This document shows positions 50,464 to 62,235 of a stretch of DNA of 64,000 bases, piece after piece (position 1 is the first letter of the stretch; every line of letters starts with the position of its first letter). The notes beneath the pieces were generated by a model. The model ran no database searches. It saw only the letters and a list, made by a program, of their open reading frames with translations, and was not told where the DNA came from. The DNA is from Kuschelorhynchus macadamiae (Eukaryota; Arthropoda; Insecta; Coleoptera; Curculionidae). The stretch lies in the NCBI GenBank assembly GCA_030620095.1, contig JAUTXW010001314.1, positions 2,777,501 to 2,841,500 of the forward strand, given 5' to 3'. A program made the position numbers and the translations under genes.

Positions 50464-51690
50464 TTATACCATCTCCCTAGCATTCTTGAACCTCTCAGAC
50501 CTATTAGTATAGCCCAGGATGTCCTTCCAAGATGGGTCCATAATAGCTTCCATTTGCAGAACCGCGACTCCAATAATGTCTTGCCACAGTCGGGCTATAG
50601 CTTCGAACCTACACAAATCATGTAGTGGAGTTTCCTCCTCTTCACCGCATGCGATGAAGGTCGAGTCCACCTCTATTTCTAGCAGTGCTAGATGTCTCCT
50701 CAAACGGCAGTGGCCTGTTAGCACCTAAATGAGTTCTACTCTTTTTGTCATTGCCAGTCTTTCCAGTGCGTCACAGCAGTCCTGGACCAAGAACGTACTG
50801 GCCTTGGGTGAGTTCAACGCTGTTAACGCTGACTGTCTGTCTAAGCAAATGATCACTTCATTATCTAAGTCCTCCTTAACTCCCTCCATTGTTGCCACCA
50901 TCATGGTGGCATATACTTCTACCCTGAAAAAAACGTGCTGTACTTCTTAAGTGGAAAGGTATTCCTATGGTTTAATTTCTCTATTAACGCTCTTGCCCCT
51001 GACGTCTGAGCCTGTGCCAACCATGACCCGTCGGCATAGCACACTAGCGTTTCGTTCGTGAAACTAACTGCCCCGCTGTCCCATTCACCCCTGTCAGGGA
51101 TTCTGCGAACATACGGCCTATCCACATTCAGTTATTGCCTAGCAGATAAACCTTTCAGCTTCCTACTATTGAGATGCGGCCATGACCGACGATCTCACCT
51201 CTTTTCCATCAAATGCCTGCTTTTCTTATTTGAAGGTGGGCCGCAATTGCCTCATTTTTTATCCAACTATCTAAAGGTGGCAGTCCAGCAGAACGTTCAG
51301 CGCAGCTGTTGTTATCCTCATGGCACCGGTGATAGCCACGCACGCTAGTCGTTGGACCCTTCTAAGTCTTAGATATGTCGTTTGGTTGTCTACTGCTGTC
51401 CACCCAACTATTGAGGCATATACTACAGAAGCTTGTCCCTACTGCTCTCCGAAGCTGCCGTAGAGCCGTGACTCTCTCGACATGTGCTTTCCACGTCAAA
51501 TTTGCATCAATGATAACTCCAAGGTACTTTACTTTGTTTTTTAAACTAAGCTGTTCCCCAAACATCTTTCGAACACGTAGTCCTTGTGAATAAGATCATT
51601 TCTGGCATAGATGGATTGCCCGAAAATTGTATATCTTCACACCACCTTTCAATCAACCTGCAGGCCATATGCATTCTTTAACAAAAAGAC
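50464..51690 (-). pseudogene. LINE remnant: RT thumb, RNase H, C-terminal finger
   Basis: Reverse-strand decayed C-terminal half of a LINE with RNase H (I/R1/LOA-like group). In sense order: RLIERWCEDIQFSGNPS (RT connection, about 51665-51615), VKYLGVIIDANLTWKAHV (RT motif E/thumb, about 51530-51480), LVCYADGSWL (RNase H, first D, about 51045), IICLDRQSALTAL (later D, about 50845), then FIACGEEEETPLHDLC (finger, first Cys lost, about 50660-50610). The RNase H block expected before the finger (WVPGHxG...GNExAD) is missing: sequence jumps from KRVELI to LTGHCRLRRHL, a deletion. Many stops. Inactive. Confidence 0.7.
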
Positions 51691-53164
51691 TCCCTGAATG
51701 AACTCCAATTTTAAATGTCATTTATCCAGGATCCAGTAAGAGATTTTTGCGTAGGTCAATGGCCAGAATATCCAGCCCGACGGGCACACGGTCTTCGACC
51801 TGCTGGTAACTTAGTTTACACATTCGTTTTACGCTATCACCTCACAATTCTATTTATTCTTTTTAAGAATTGTTGCTTAACATTTTGCATTTCTAAACAA
51901 ATAGATCTAAATCACGCTACTGGTAACACATCAAATATTGTTGCGTGCATGCTAATGATACGATTAATCGGTGACATGAGCGATGCATGTGATGAATGTA
52001 TAAAACTGGTGGACTGTCAATTTGAAAATTATTCAAACTTTGCTGGCAGTCATAATATAACATTGATGAGGAATATCAACGCGCAAAAAACAACTCTTAA
52101 TAAAAAGTAAAATTATAAAATTAGGAATTACATATTTGATCATTTTTATAGGTTAACTTTCAATTAACTAACAGACTAAATTTTAATATGAATCAAAAAA
52201 TTTTTATCGTCTGGCGTATCACAATGACATCATTTGGATCGTCATTTTTGGTGTTAAAATTACATATTTTTTCGGACTGAACACTCTAATGGATTCATTA
52301 TAGTTCAAGGACCGTAATGAATTCATAATAGTCCTAGAACCATAAAGGATTCATTAGGCCTGAAACAATGAACTTAGTAACGCCTTTCGGGAATATTTTG
52401 CAAAATTGCGCAATGTTTGGCTCGGCTAACGCCTCGTTTGATAATGTTCCCGGCTAGTCTTATAATGATCGTTATTTCGATCCTTATGACATAAATAACT
52501 TTTTTATGAGGCAAAAAATTCATAAAACCCAGTTAATGGGGTGTTCGAGACAAAGAAAATGTTGCTGTCCTTCTCAGAAATCATGGCTAATATTGAATAG
52601 GACTGCTTTGAAGTTTCTTTAAATTCTTGAAAGCTGAATTTACTTAACAAGAAATGGAGAGTTGTATAAAAATGTCACCTCAAAGTTAATCTCCCGTTGA
52701 GTGAGATTATATGAAACTGCCTATAAGATGTGCTAACTCATACTGTCACTACTATAAGTTCTAACAATGAAGGTTTTTTTTGAAGTTCCTGTGTAGTCGT
52801 GGGTTCTTTCAATCAAATATTTTAGTACCGTTAGCTCTACGTGGCTGTTAGTTGCCACTTCAATCGTCATTTTTAAAAGCTGTTATTTAACTTCACTTGT
52901 ATGTTAGTTAGTATGCATGTTTGGGTGAAATCTTGAAGCAGTTCCCGTTATCGGAACTGACTGAGATTTGGTATACATACATAAACCTAATGACAAAACA
53001 ATATCATGGTGTCCAGTCGAGAATGTCTTATACAGGGTGCATAAAAAATAATGCTAAGCAATACAAAAGAGTTCACGCTATGCGAATTGATTGAAATTTG
53101 GTATATATACATACATATATAAAATAAAAAAAAATATTTTTTAAAAAAGCTTTTATTTAAATTT
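51691..53164. other. Unassigned sequence with an unrecognised 131-codon ORF
   Basis: The ORF 51715-52110 (+) has no recognisable domain; it is probably chance or a TE scrap. 52780-53110 has the look of an unidentified repeat: GATTTGGTATACATACATA at 52963 is echoed by AATTTGGTATATATACATA at 53093. A CAGGGTGCAT tip lies at 53033. Confidence 0.4.
52287..52367. repeat. Three-copy 25-28-bp minisatellite
   Basis: Units begin TAATGGATTCATTATAG, TAATGAATTCATAATAG and TAAAGGATTCATTAGG, each followed by a short A/G/C-containing tail. Imperfect but in register. Confidence 0.65.
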
Positions 53165-53370
53165 ATTGAACTGAAAAGTAAAAAATTTCATTATTTATTA
53201 CGTAAACACAGAACTTTTAAAAATTTGAATATTCTCTTAAAATGTTGAGGCGTGAGACGTCATCACACTTGAAATAAAGTCTCAAGTTTTAAGAACATAT
53301 TCAAATTTTTAAAAGTTCTGTGTTTATGTAAGTTTAATTACTTTTTACTATTAATTTCAATAATTTATAA
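53165..53370. repeat. Foldback palindrome with about 85-bp arms
   Basis: Arms around 53165-53250 and 53285-53370 are inverted copies (TAAACACAGAACTTTTAAAAATTTGAATAT against ATATTCAAATTTTTAAAAGTTCTGTGTTTA), separated by about 35 bp. Likely a foldback MITE or inverted duplication; no target duplication determined. Confidence 0.7.
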
Positions 53371-53371
53371 A

Positions 53372-54280
53372 AAACTGTTTTTTTGGAAACATTTTTTTTA
53401 TATTTATTTTAATTACTTTAAAGTTATAAGTTCATAGATAGCAAAACGTAGTAGCTGCAGTGTTTCAGCCTTTAGTCTACTTAATTCTTGGTTTCAGGTT
53501 AAACTGTTTTGACCATATACCCGTGCCCTGCTAACATTTTTTTAAAAACTCTTCTTCCGCATTAAAAACAGTCGTAAAAATATCCTTACTATCTAAACGA
53601 TACATTTTAGCAAAACCCGTAAGATTTAATGAATAAACATGTTTTATAAAACAGTTATTCAGATAGAAATTAATACATGTATTTTTTTTTCGTCAGGATC
53701 ACTATTAACAACCAAGCCAGAAAATGCTTTCATATTATCCACCTTTAATATTTTAAAAGTAAGAAGAAATGTATTTTTCTGGGCGTTTTACCAATTTTAT
53801 TCAACCTGTCCATATTATTCTTTATGTTATTTTTTAAGGTACAATCATAAAATTAAACACTAAACCTAATTTTAATGACTATTACTCACTGGCATTTCTA
53901 TGCAACTGTACAACTTCCAAGCTCAGTTATTTCGGTCATCGTATTTTTGTTTACGAAAAATATATAATTCGGACCTATTTCAATCAAAAATACAATTGCA
54001 TAGTGAAATTTATTTATATAGTTTTAATTCTATTACGACATTGACAATATTTATCGGTCGAATAAAATCAGCTAGACCTATTTTTAATTCATCACTAATA
54101 AATTATTACCGAATAATACGCGATGTCAATTACGTATATAATTGGCTGAGCTCTAACTTGGTTGAAATTTGACCCTTCGCTCAACAGACGAATATTTTTC
54201 TTTAAATTTATATTTATATATTTTTTTTAGACTGTAAAAAACCCCTTTATAAACCAGATGACAGCTTCATGTATTCTTCT
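53372..54280. other. Unassigned AT-rich sequence
   Basis: Short open frames only; nothing recognised. Confidence 0.5.
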
Positions 54281-54505
54281 TAGGGCTCTTAGCATTTTAT
54301 CGCTTCAAGAAAAGGGCGTGGGTTCGGTTCCAGTAGCCAAGCAAAACCGTCAGCTTTTTTAACGATTTACCAATCTAGGACGGCTGAGCTTAATGATGAG
54401 TATTATTAGGCTATCGACACATGTTGTCTACAATTACTTATTCTAAATATCGTAATACCTTAGATTAATTAAGTAATCTAAGCGTTGTTAACACTTTATG
54501 GCCAG
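54281..54505 (+). mobile_element. tRNA-derived SINE, copy 2 (diverged)
   Basis: B-box GGGTTCGGTTCC (54320-54331) followed by AGTAGCCAAGCAAAACCGTCAGC, matching copy 1 at 4750-4785. The A-box half is eroded. The 3' end is approximate. Confidence 0.55.
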
Positions 54506-54738
54506 ATTCACCCAAAATTCGAGAGCGTAAAAGTTTTGTAATAAAAAATATTCTGCAAACGTCAGCTAAAATTTAAGGCGTTAAAATTAACGAAATAATC
54601 TTTTCTCGCTTCCTGGCATGATATTAAGTATTTGGTGAGATTTATAACAAAAGTTTTGTCTCTTTCAAGCAAAAGTTGCGATACTGTTATTTTATTTGGT
54701 GTTTTTTGTACTCCTTTTTCTATTGATTTCTTTTCTCG

Positions 54739-54893
<155 letters not shown>

Positions 54894-55154
54894 GTGCTCC
54901 AAACTTATAGGCCTATTAGAAGCATCTGAAAAAGTCATAAATAGATTACTTTCAATATTTAGTTCTGGCCATAAATGATCATAAACACTCTGTTAAAGTA
55001 ATTTAAATTCTGCGGTGTTGTCGCTTTTATCTTAAAGAGGTGGCAAAATCCTTTTTCTACATGAAATGCAATGTATATTATTGCATTTTTTTACTGTCCT
55101 GAACATTCTAAACACATTTTGTATAGTGTTTCCTATACCTATATTCAAATATTC

Positions 55155-55445
55155 TCGAGAAAATGGCGCTTGAAAATTGATATTTTTGACTATTTGAAGT
55201 TCTGTAACTTCAAACGAATTAATTTGCAACGAAATGGATTTCACTTTCCTATATTGGTTTTTAGTTATCTATATCGTCACATAAATATCTGCTTTGTCAG
55301 GAAATGTCAAACTTTGACACCTCTTGTCAAATTAGAAACTGGTGGGGGGAAATACATAACTAAAAACCGGCATAGGAAAGTGAAATTCATTTCGGGGAGT
55401 TACAGAGCTTCAGTGTCAGTCTTCAAGCGCCATTTTCTCGAAAAC
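55155..55445. repeat. Inverted repeat, possibly interior of a CAGGGT element
   Basis: Arms 55155-55270 and 55355-55445 share TCGAGAAAATGGCGCTTGAA, TCTGTAACT and TTTCACTTTCCTAT in inverted orientation. A CAGGGTGCTCC tip lies 260 bp upstream next to the AT tract. No matching right tip found. Confidence 0.5.
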
Positions 55446-57502
55446 AGTTGAATTTAGACATAAGATGCAACACAAAAGACTTTACTATCTTTCTTGTGAT
55501 TGTACTTGATTAATTTACAGAATATCAGGTTCAAAACAGCTTTTGGGATTTTAAGGTCTATAATGGATACGCGTTGGTGATGATCTACTTCACTGAATCA
55601 ATGCTTAATCTCAAGGTTCTGGTAAATGCTTATCAAAGCTTGAATTGCGCATACCATTTAATAAAACACCTACTATTTACCTCATAATACTACTTAAAAA
55701 ATACGAAGAACTAGGAAACATGTCAATACAATTCCGAATGTGAATGTTTTTTTTTACAAAACCGTCGTGTAAACATCACGTCACGTTATAAAAAAACATG
55801 CAGGAAAAGGATGTGCAGAAGACATAGTTGAAGTAGCTGTTGCTGGAGTTTTCGGTGTTAATGCATTTAGGAAGGCTAACATCTTCGCAAAATACTGCAA
55901 TATTTGATGACGAAAATCCAACATGATTTTCTTATCTTAGCTTTCAGATTGATGATTCTTATCTTAGATTCAGATGATTCGCGCAGAACGCGAAAAGAAA
56001 AAGGTCCTTTCTATTGACTTAAATTAACATTTTTAAATCAAAACTGCCTAGAGTTATATCATCCTCACTACTGTAATATTTTAAAATAAAGAATGCGATT
56101 ATTCGATGCGTGTGACTCCTTAAGCGTGGATCAGTGCGCGCTCAGCATAACAAGTTCGTCATTCGTCACTCAGATATGATGTTTGCTATGGAATTAAAAC
56201 AAAACACACGTTATGTATTTATTATCTTAACTGCTTGCTGTCAAACGTTATAAAGTTGTTTCTATTTTCTTTTTTATTTATAGATTAGCTCTTTTTGATA
56301 AACATTACCTATTAATCATTTGACATATTTTTTCTCAGCACCACAAAAGATCTAGGATTTGGAAAGCGCAATTAGAGCAATTAAAAAATTTAAAAAGTTC
56401 GGCTTCAAGTAGGACTCTAAGTCGCGAGTTCTGTAAGATTGGCAAAATCAAGATAATTCAGTATATTTATAATTATATGGGTAAGAGCACGCACTAGAAA
56501 TGCAAAGGTCAATCGTAAGTTCAAGTCATACATAATGCCAAACTTTTTGATTTTCTTATTGTTTTAATTCCACTTTTCTTTATCTAGGTGATTTAAAGAA
56601 AGTTGTCTCAAACTGTTAGGCTTTTTACAACCTGTCAAATAAGTTGATACTTGACCACCGCTAGATAAGAAATTATACCTATAGTTTTTGAACTGACCGC
56701 TTCTACCGCCCATAAAATGAACGCAGCATGTTCTCCCTTTAATTTTTTTTCTGATGTAGTATTGGTGCATGCGTCATTTTATTAGTTTACTCGCTAAAGC
56801 TTAGAAAATAGCACTGAGGACGAATGATTTTTAAATCACCCTGGGTATTTTGTAAACTACCTGGTACATTTAAACGCTATACTTATTTAGATTTTTGTTA
56901 TATTCATTGAAATTGTACATAAAAAGCACCAAGTACAAGTATTAATTTAGAAATAAGTCAATGTCGCTGTTTTCCTATGCTTCAATCCATTGTGCGCCTC
57001 TTTATTGTATTTAATAATTTTTTAATAATATTCCTGTTTATTGATTAAACTCATTTTTTTAGTATTCATATGCTATGCATTTTTTAAAATAAAGTTGGTT
57101 AGGAATTTAATGAGATTAAATTCCATCTCTAAAAAATGTGGTGTAATAATCCATTCCATTGCATTAACTTTAAACATAACTTATAATTATGAACTTATTT
57201 ATTCTGAAACAGCTACAAATACCAAATATATTCATCTAACACTGAAGCACGCTGTTTTACTTTGAAAGTTTATATGTGTAAACGTTACTTAGCCATTAGC
57301 CAGTTTACGGTATGGATTTTCTTCAAGGTCCTCTAAGCCACTGTAACACTATCCAACTAATTAAAGTCCCAGACTATCCTCCCTAACAAAAACGCTAGTT
57401 TGAATAACTAATCCCTTAAACATTTTGTTCTAAGTTTCAAGCAAACACTTTAAGTTTAGTTTATATTAAAACATTAGATGTTCCAAGATAAACGTTTTTT
57501 TT
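55446..57502. other. Unassigned AT-rich sequence
   Basis: Nothing supported apart from a weak tRNA-like stretch at about 56475-56525 (GTAAGAGCACGCAC...GTAAGTTCAAGTC) that may be an eroded SINE head. Confidence 0.45.
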
Positions 57503-57567
57503 AAATGTGTTCAGATTATTTGTTGCGTTTAGATTGACAAACAATAATCTGAACACATTTAAAAATA
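57503..57567. repeat. Short near-perfect hairpin
   Basis: Stem TTTAAATGTGTTCAGATTAT pairs with ATAATCTGAACACATTTAAA with one unpaired T near the loop, and a loop of about 16 nt. It could be a tiny foldback or a precursor-miRNA-like hairpin; no expression evidence is available. Confidence 0.6.
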
Positions 57568-58113
57568 ACATTATAGATGGCTGCAAACTATCATTTTGTT
57601 TCATATCTAGGTTATATGTCAAACAAATTGACAAATTTTAAAATTTTGGAACTAATTCTTTTCTATTATTTAATGTTTCTCTCTTACGATCGGCGCACTG
57701 ATGAGTCCCGATAGGATGAAAGTATTAGTACAACTACTATGTGTCCATAAAAACTTAAGGTAAATGATATAATTGATTATGCCTGCTTAAATAATATTGT
57801 TTATATTATGTATTGAAACATTCTGTAGACACACTAGTCTATATGTTGACGTATGTAATTATATTAAATATTTGTTCGAATTAATTAAAAGTTAAATATT
57901 TTTATTCAGTTGCGAAAAAGAGAAAAAAGATAAACGTTTTTGTTTGGTGTTAGAGGCCGCTGTAGTATATTTATTTCACCTAATTCGACAACTAAATATT
58001 GACAGTTAAATTTGTACATGAAAAATGCGCTTGATCACATATTTTGATAAGAGGTACTCTAGACTAATTGTAATGAACAGGTATAATTAAATCATATTAA
58101 CCCCTTTTACGTA
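57568..58113. other. Unassigned AT-rich sequence
   Basis: No feature supported. Confidence 0.5.
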
Positions 58114-58293
58114 CAGGGTCTTTAAAATAAGATGCACTAATCCCCATTTTTGGAAAATTATATAAGATAGAGAAAACAATTAGTACAAATCTGTCATTGT
58201 TTCTTTTGAAGTTTTATTTTATTTATAAGGTGTTTTTCCTGTGCTAATATGGATTCTTTTATTTTAAACATCCTATACAAATTGCACCCCCTG
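58114..58293. mobile_element. 180-bp MITE with CAGGG ends
   Basis: Left tip CAGGGTCTTTAAAATAAG, right tip (inverted) CAGGGGGTGCAATTTG with TTTAAAATAA slightly further in; TA flanks at 58112-58113 and 58294-58295. No coding. Confidence 0.6.
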
Positions 58294-58295
58294 TA

Positions 58296-60810
58296 TATTA
58301 TATCAAATTTAAACGCAGAATTTGACAACAATTTTAGGGATATATAACAATATAGGTCTAAGACTAACTAGTCTAACAGACTTATTGACGTTCATCTTCA
58401 GCATTTAACTTATTTTTTTCATAATAGAGCTTTCAAAGTAATTATAAAATAAATAAATATTTACCACTAATAGTTATATCAGACAATATTTTATACATTT
58501 TACTAAAGTAATTAAATTCACAAAATTAAGAAGAATAAATAACGATAAATTGTAAATAAACCTAAATCAAGTGTTGTTCGAGTTCCCCCGTTTTTAGCAA
58601 TACATTTAATTGAAATTTCTCAAGCTTTTGTTATGACTTGTGCCTAAAAACCATTCTGTTGAGTAATTAATTTTATTAATTTATATTATAAAATTTCAGT
58701 CAAGATTAGGGTTCCTGGGGGCCCAGGGAACGTTTCCATGGGGTCCAATAAATTTTTCGAAATTTCTGATGAACAGGTGAATAATATTATTTTCCAAATA
58801 GGTGGCGCTTGTTTTCACAATGACAAGGGGATATGTAAATTAATATAGTCATTTTATAAAATTGAAAGGGCGCAATGAAAATGTCCTTTGCCACCCTCCA
58901 GGATTCTACCTTCTTGAATTATTTTTTATAGGGAAATTTTCAAGATAAGGTCTATACAAAGAGGTACCAAGATTTTAAATTGCATTTATTAATGAGAATA
59001 AGAGCTAAGCAGAAAACTTGTTTTATGTTTGTTTAATATTTTATCGTTGTTCATTCTTTTTATGGCTTAATTTAAATATTTTAATTAATTTACTATTTGA
59101 ATATTGTAATACAAATATCAATTGTACAATTAGACACATTTAATACAATATTATTCTAAAAACATATTTAACATAGTTTCCTAAGTAGATGTTAGGCCTA
59201 TATATCTGAATTAAAATGTATGATCCCAAAAGACAAATTTAAAGTCTTTGACATGCATCTAGTGACACAAAAATTCAAAGTTTTTATCATCTACTGAATT
59301 CTTAATATTATTAAGGTAATAGTTAAGAATACCAAAACGATGAATTCAATATTGTTTGTTATGACTATTTAGTGCATAAATATTTTTTTTTAAATCAGAC
59401 AATTTGAAAGATTTCTTATGAAAGGAATACATTCTGAAGATCATGGTGTATAAGTCTAAAAAGGTGACTCGTAAAACAACATTGTTATACATCGTTGAAA
59501 TCGTTTAAATTTAATATAACATAGACAAGTTTGCATTTTAGCTTTTTTAGTATTGAAATTGAAGTATTAGACTGTTTGTACATTTGACTAAAACTAAAAA
59601 AGGTTATTAAAAATATTAAAATTAGCGACGATAATAAAAAAAAGATGCACACTTATTTATTCGCAATACTTTTAAAATAATTTTTACATTTAAGTATTTT
59701 AAGCATTTTGCATGAATTAAGAGCTCTGGGGGGAGCATTTTCCCTCTCTGCCCCCCTTAAATATGCTACTGGTACAAAACAGTATTCTTAATACTACATC
59801 ATATTTAAATATGAGCCATTAGAAAACTCTTGCAGTTTTTGTCACGAGCTCTTTGGCTATAAGCAACTATCAGGAAATATCCTTTCAAATCAAGGCACCA
59901 CATTAACTAATTTGAAGTACAAGTCCTGCTTTTTTCCACAAATGACCAAGTTTACAAAAATTGTGTAAAAAATCTTAAATTTAGTTTATACTTACCTAAT
60001 CGATTGCCAGAAAGTCGCCTCGCTTTTAGTTATCGCTTATCCCTTTAGTACTGATGTAAAAAAAATGGAAATTGAAAATTCAATAACTAGAGGGATGGGG
60101 GGATTCAAACCAGAAATTTATTTTTGGGGGGGAGTCTAAACGATCAAACTTCAGGGAAATTAGTAGAAATCATGCCTAAATTAACATATTTTCAAAGTTT
60201 CGAAAGGGTTCCAGACCCCTAGGTCCCCCCCGGCTACATGCCTGCCCCCTAATAACTACAATTACCTGAAATCGTTATTAAATAAATTCAGAAGACCGGA
60301 ATTATATAGACTTTTTATATATTTTTTTCTCTAAACGCAGTAGTAAAATTTCTCTGTGTTTGCCTAACACCGCTACCGGTAATACAAGAAATGTTTTAAT
60401 AATAATAATTCCTTGGCGAACCTTCTTATAATTAACTGCAGAATGATGGCAGCGATTAAAACGATAGGAGTTTAAAACTACAAATAACTTCCAAAGCATG
60501 GAACGCCTGCTTGGGAAAGAAGACTATAAGAAAATTGAAGATCTCCTCAGAGATACTGGGTGGTAGGTAAGGAGCTCTATTGGCAATAGAGTGCAGGTGG
60601 GTTGGCAAGGTAGTCAAAATATCGATAATATGGACCTTGAGCAGACCTTCAAGAACAATTTCAAATAATAGATCATAAAAGAATCAGATTATCAAACGAT
60701 GAAGACCAAACTAACATATATATTTTTATACACTTTTTTTATAACTTAAGCACTGCACTCAATATAGTCGCATGTTAAGCTTTAACGTAAGATGAAGACA
60801 CTGGGAGTAG
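58296..60810. other. Unassigned AT-rich sequence with G/C-rich scraps
   Basis: 2.5 kb with no gene. G- or C-rich scraps (GGGGGCCCAGGG near 58717; AGGTCCCCCCCGG near 60221; TCTGCCCCCCTTAA near 59747) look like eroded DNA-transposon ends, but no paired structure could be established. Confidence 0.4.
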
Positions 60811-61077
60811 GGGTGGGCGATATTAGGTATTACTTATCGATAAGCGATAGAACATGACCTATCGATATATTTTATTTATCGATATGACGATAGTAATCGA
60901 TCTATCGACTTCATTCCTACCTTGAAATATTTCCAAGAAAATTTTAAACCTGTCGGCACTATTGCTCACCTATCGATACTTATCCACATATTGATATTTC
61001 TTTATTTACCTATTATTATTCAATATATCCCTTACCTATCGATGACCAACGATATATCGATAAAACTTCCATCCTTA
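60811..61077. promoter_or_regulatory. Cluster of TATCGATA-type motifs (or MITE built from them)
   Basis: At least six TATCGAT/ATCGATA cores within 260 bp, in both orientations. TATCGATA is the DRE bound by DREF, and CGATA the core bound by BEAF-32, in Drosophila. The segment starts GGGGTGGGCGATA and ends CGATAAAACTTCCATCC, which could be degenerate inverted tips of a hAT-type MITE. No adjacent host gene supports a promoter role, so repeat origin is the likelier explanation. Confidence 0.45.
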
Positions 61078-61734
61078 ATTGGGACACATAAACACATTTT
61101 TAGAAGCCGTTGACAACATTCCAATGAGCTCATCCAGGAATATATAGACAAAGCAGCGCCGAACAATTAACTGATTTCAGTGTAGATATTCCTGGAGTCT
61201 CTCAATTCACAGTGTCAATTGTAGATCCGCATCCCAAATTTCAGAAATTATCGAACGTGTTACATACGGTTGTTAAGAATTAGCTCCAACGAACTAGAAC
61301 GAATGATATGGCTTAACATACTACAACCACATAAAGTTCCTTACTGAAAGTATACTCTGAAACTAGTTCCCGAAAACAATGCATGTTTATAACTGGAGTC
61401 ATCGTTAAGAGCCTCTTAGAGAACATTTATGTATTTAAGAACGTGTAAAAAGCGGTACTACTTGTAACGGCTTATATAATCTGGAGATCTGTAGAGAAGA
61501 GTCCTATTATTTATCAGTTCCATTATTTTATTTATGATTCATGGTTCTTTCTTTTTTCTACCTTCAAATGGTTTTTGTTCTTTGACCACTTTAATGATTG
61601 TCTTTTCGAGTGCGCTCCACATGTTTTACTTCTTCGGTTGGGGTATTTCCTTCCTTTACTTCCATTCTGGTGTCTAATTATGTGTCCCCATTCCACATTT
61701 ATCTACTTATCTTTTATTTGTCATTATTTAGGAG
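61078..61734. other. Unassigned sequence
   Basis: No convincing gene. May include the undetectable 5' part of the LINE that follows. Confidence 0.4.
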
Positions 61735-62221
61735 GTTTACACGAGGAACATTTGACTTAAATTGTCAATGGCGTTCTAAGTTTCTGTTTGAGGAACTGGT
61801 CTCTGAATGCATATCCTACTGCGCCAAATTCACAAAGGATGATTGTATTGTGTTTTTCTGTGGACCGGAGAATGCTATTAGGGGGACTCCAATTAAAGCA
61901 GAACAGGTACAGTGTCTACTTAAAGCCTGTAGTAATACAAATCTCGTGATAGTGAGCACCCCTCGTTATAGAAATAGACCGGTTTTGAACAGTTTTATCC
62001 GTGATCAAAACATATTTTTGGAAAAACAACTTGTCCAGGAGCTCGTCAGCTTTATTCCTCTTACCTTGACTACTCACGAACACCTTATGTACTATGACGA
62101 AAGGGCAGAGCTGGTCAGTTTCTTGTGCCGTGGTTTTCCAGTCAAACCTGAGAAATCTTCAAACACAACCAACGTCGAATCAACTTTTCTCATTTCACCG
62201 ACAAGTCAGCAACAACTCTGA
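61735..62221 (+). pseudogene. LINE ORF1 C-terminal fragment (possible esterase-like domain)
   Basis: Open to a stop at 62219-62221. Contains WRSKFLFEELVSECISYCAK, DDCIVFFCGPENAI (the position of the GTND-like block in SGNH-type ORF1 proteins) and LVIVSTPRYRNRP. Esterase-like ORF1 domains occur in some CR1/Jockey-group LINEs; the key catalytic residues are not confirmed here, so the domain call is tentative. The N-terminus is missing. It directly precedes ORF2. Confidence 0.5.
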
Positions 62222-62235
62222 CACCAATTACAAAT

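Noticed and set aside
51715..52110. 131-codon ORF on the + strand
   Set aside because: Composition is ordinary for AT-rich DNA, no recognisable domain, no relative in the window; a coding role cannot be supported.
52287..52367. Minisatellite considered as a CRISPR-like array
   Set aside because: Units are contiguous with no unique spacers, and the context is eukaryotic.
56475..56525. Second tRNA-like stretch
   Set aside because: Boxes loosely fit, but stems do not pair; not called as a tRNA gene.
61575..61760. 61-codon hydrophobic ORF before the last LINE
   Set aside because: Overlaps the LINE ORF1 fragment in another frame; T-rich sequence encodes Phe/Leu/Tyr by chance.
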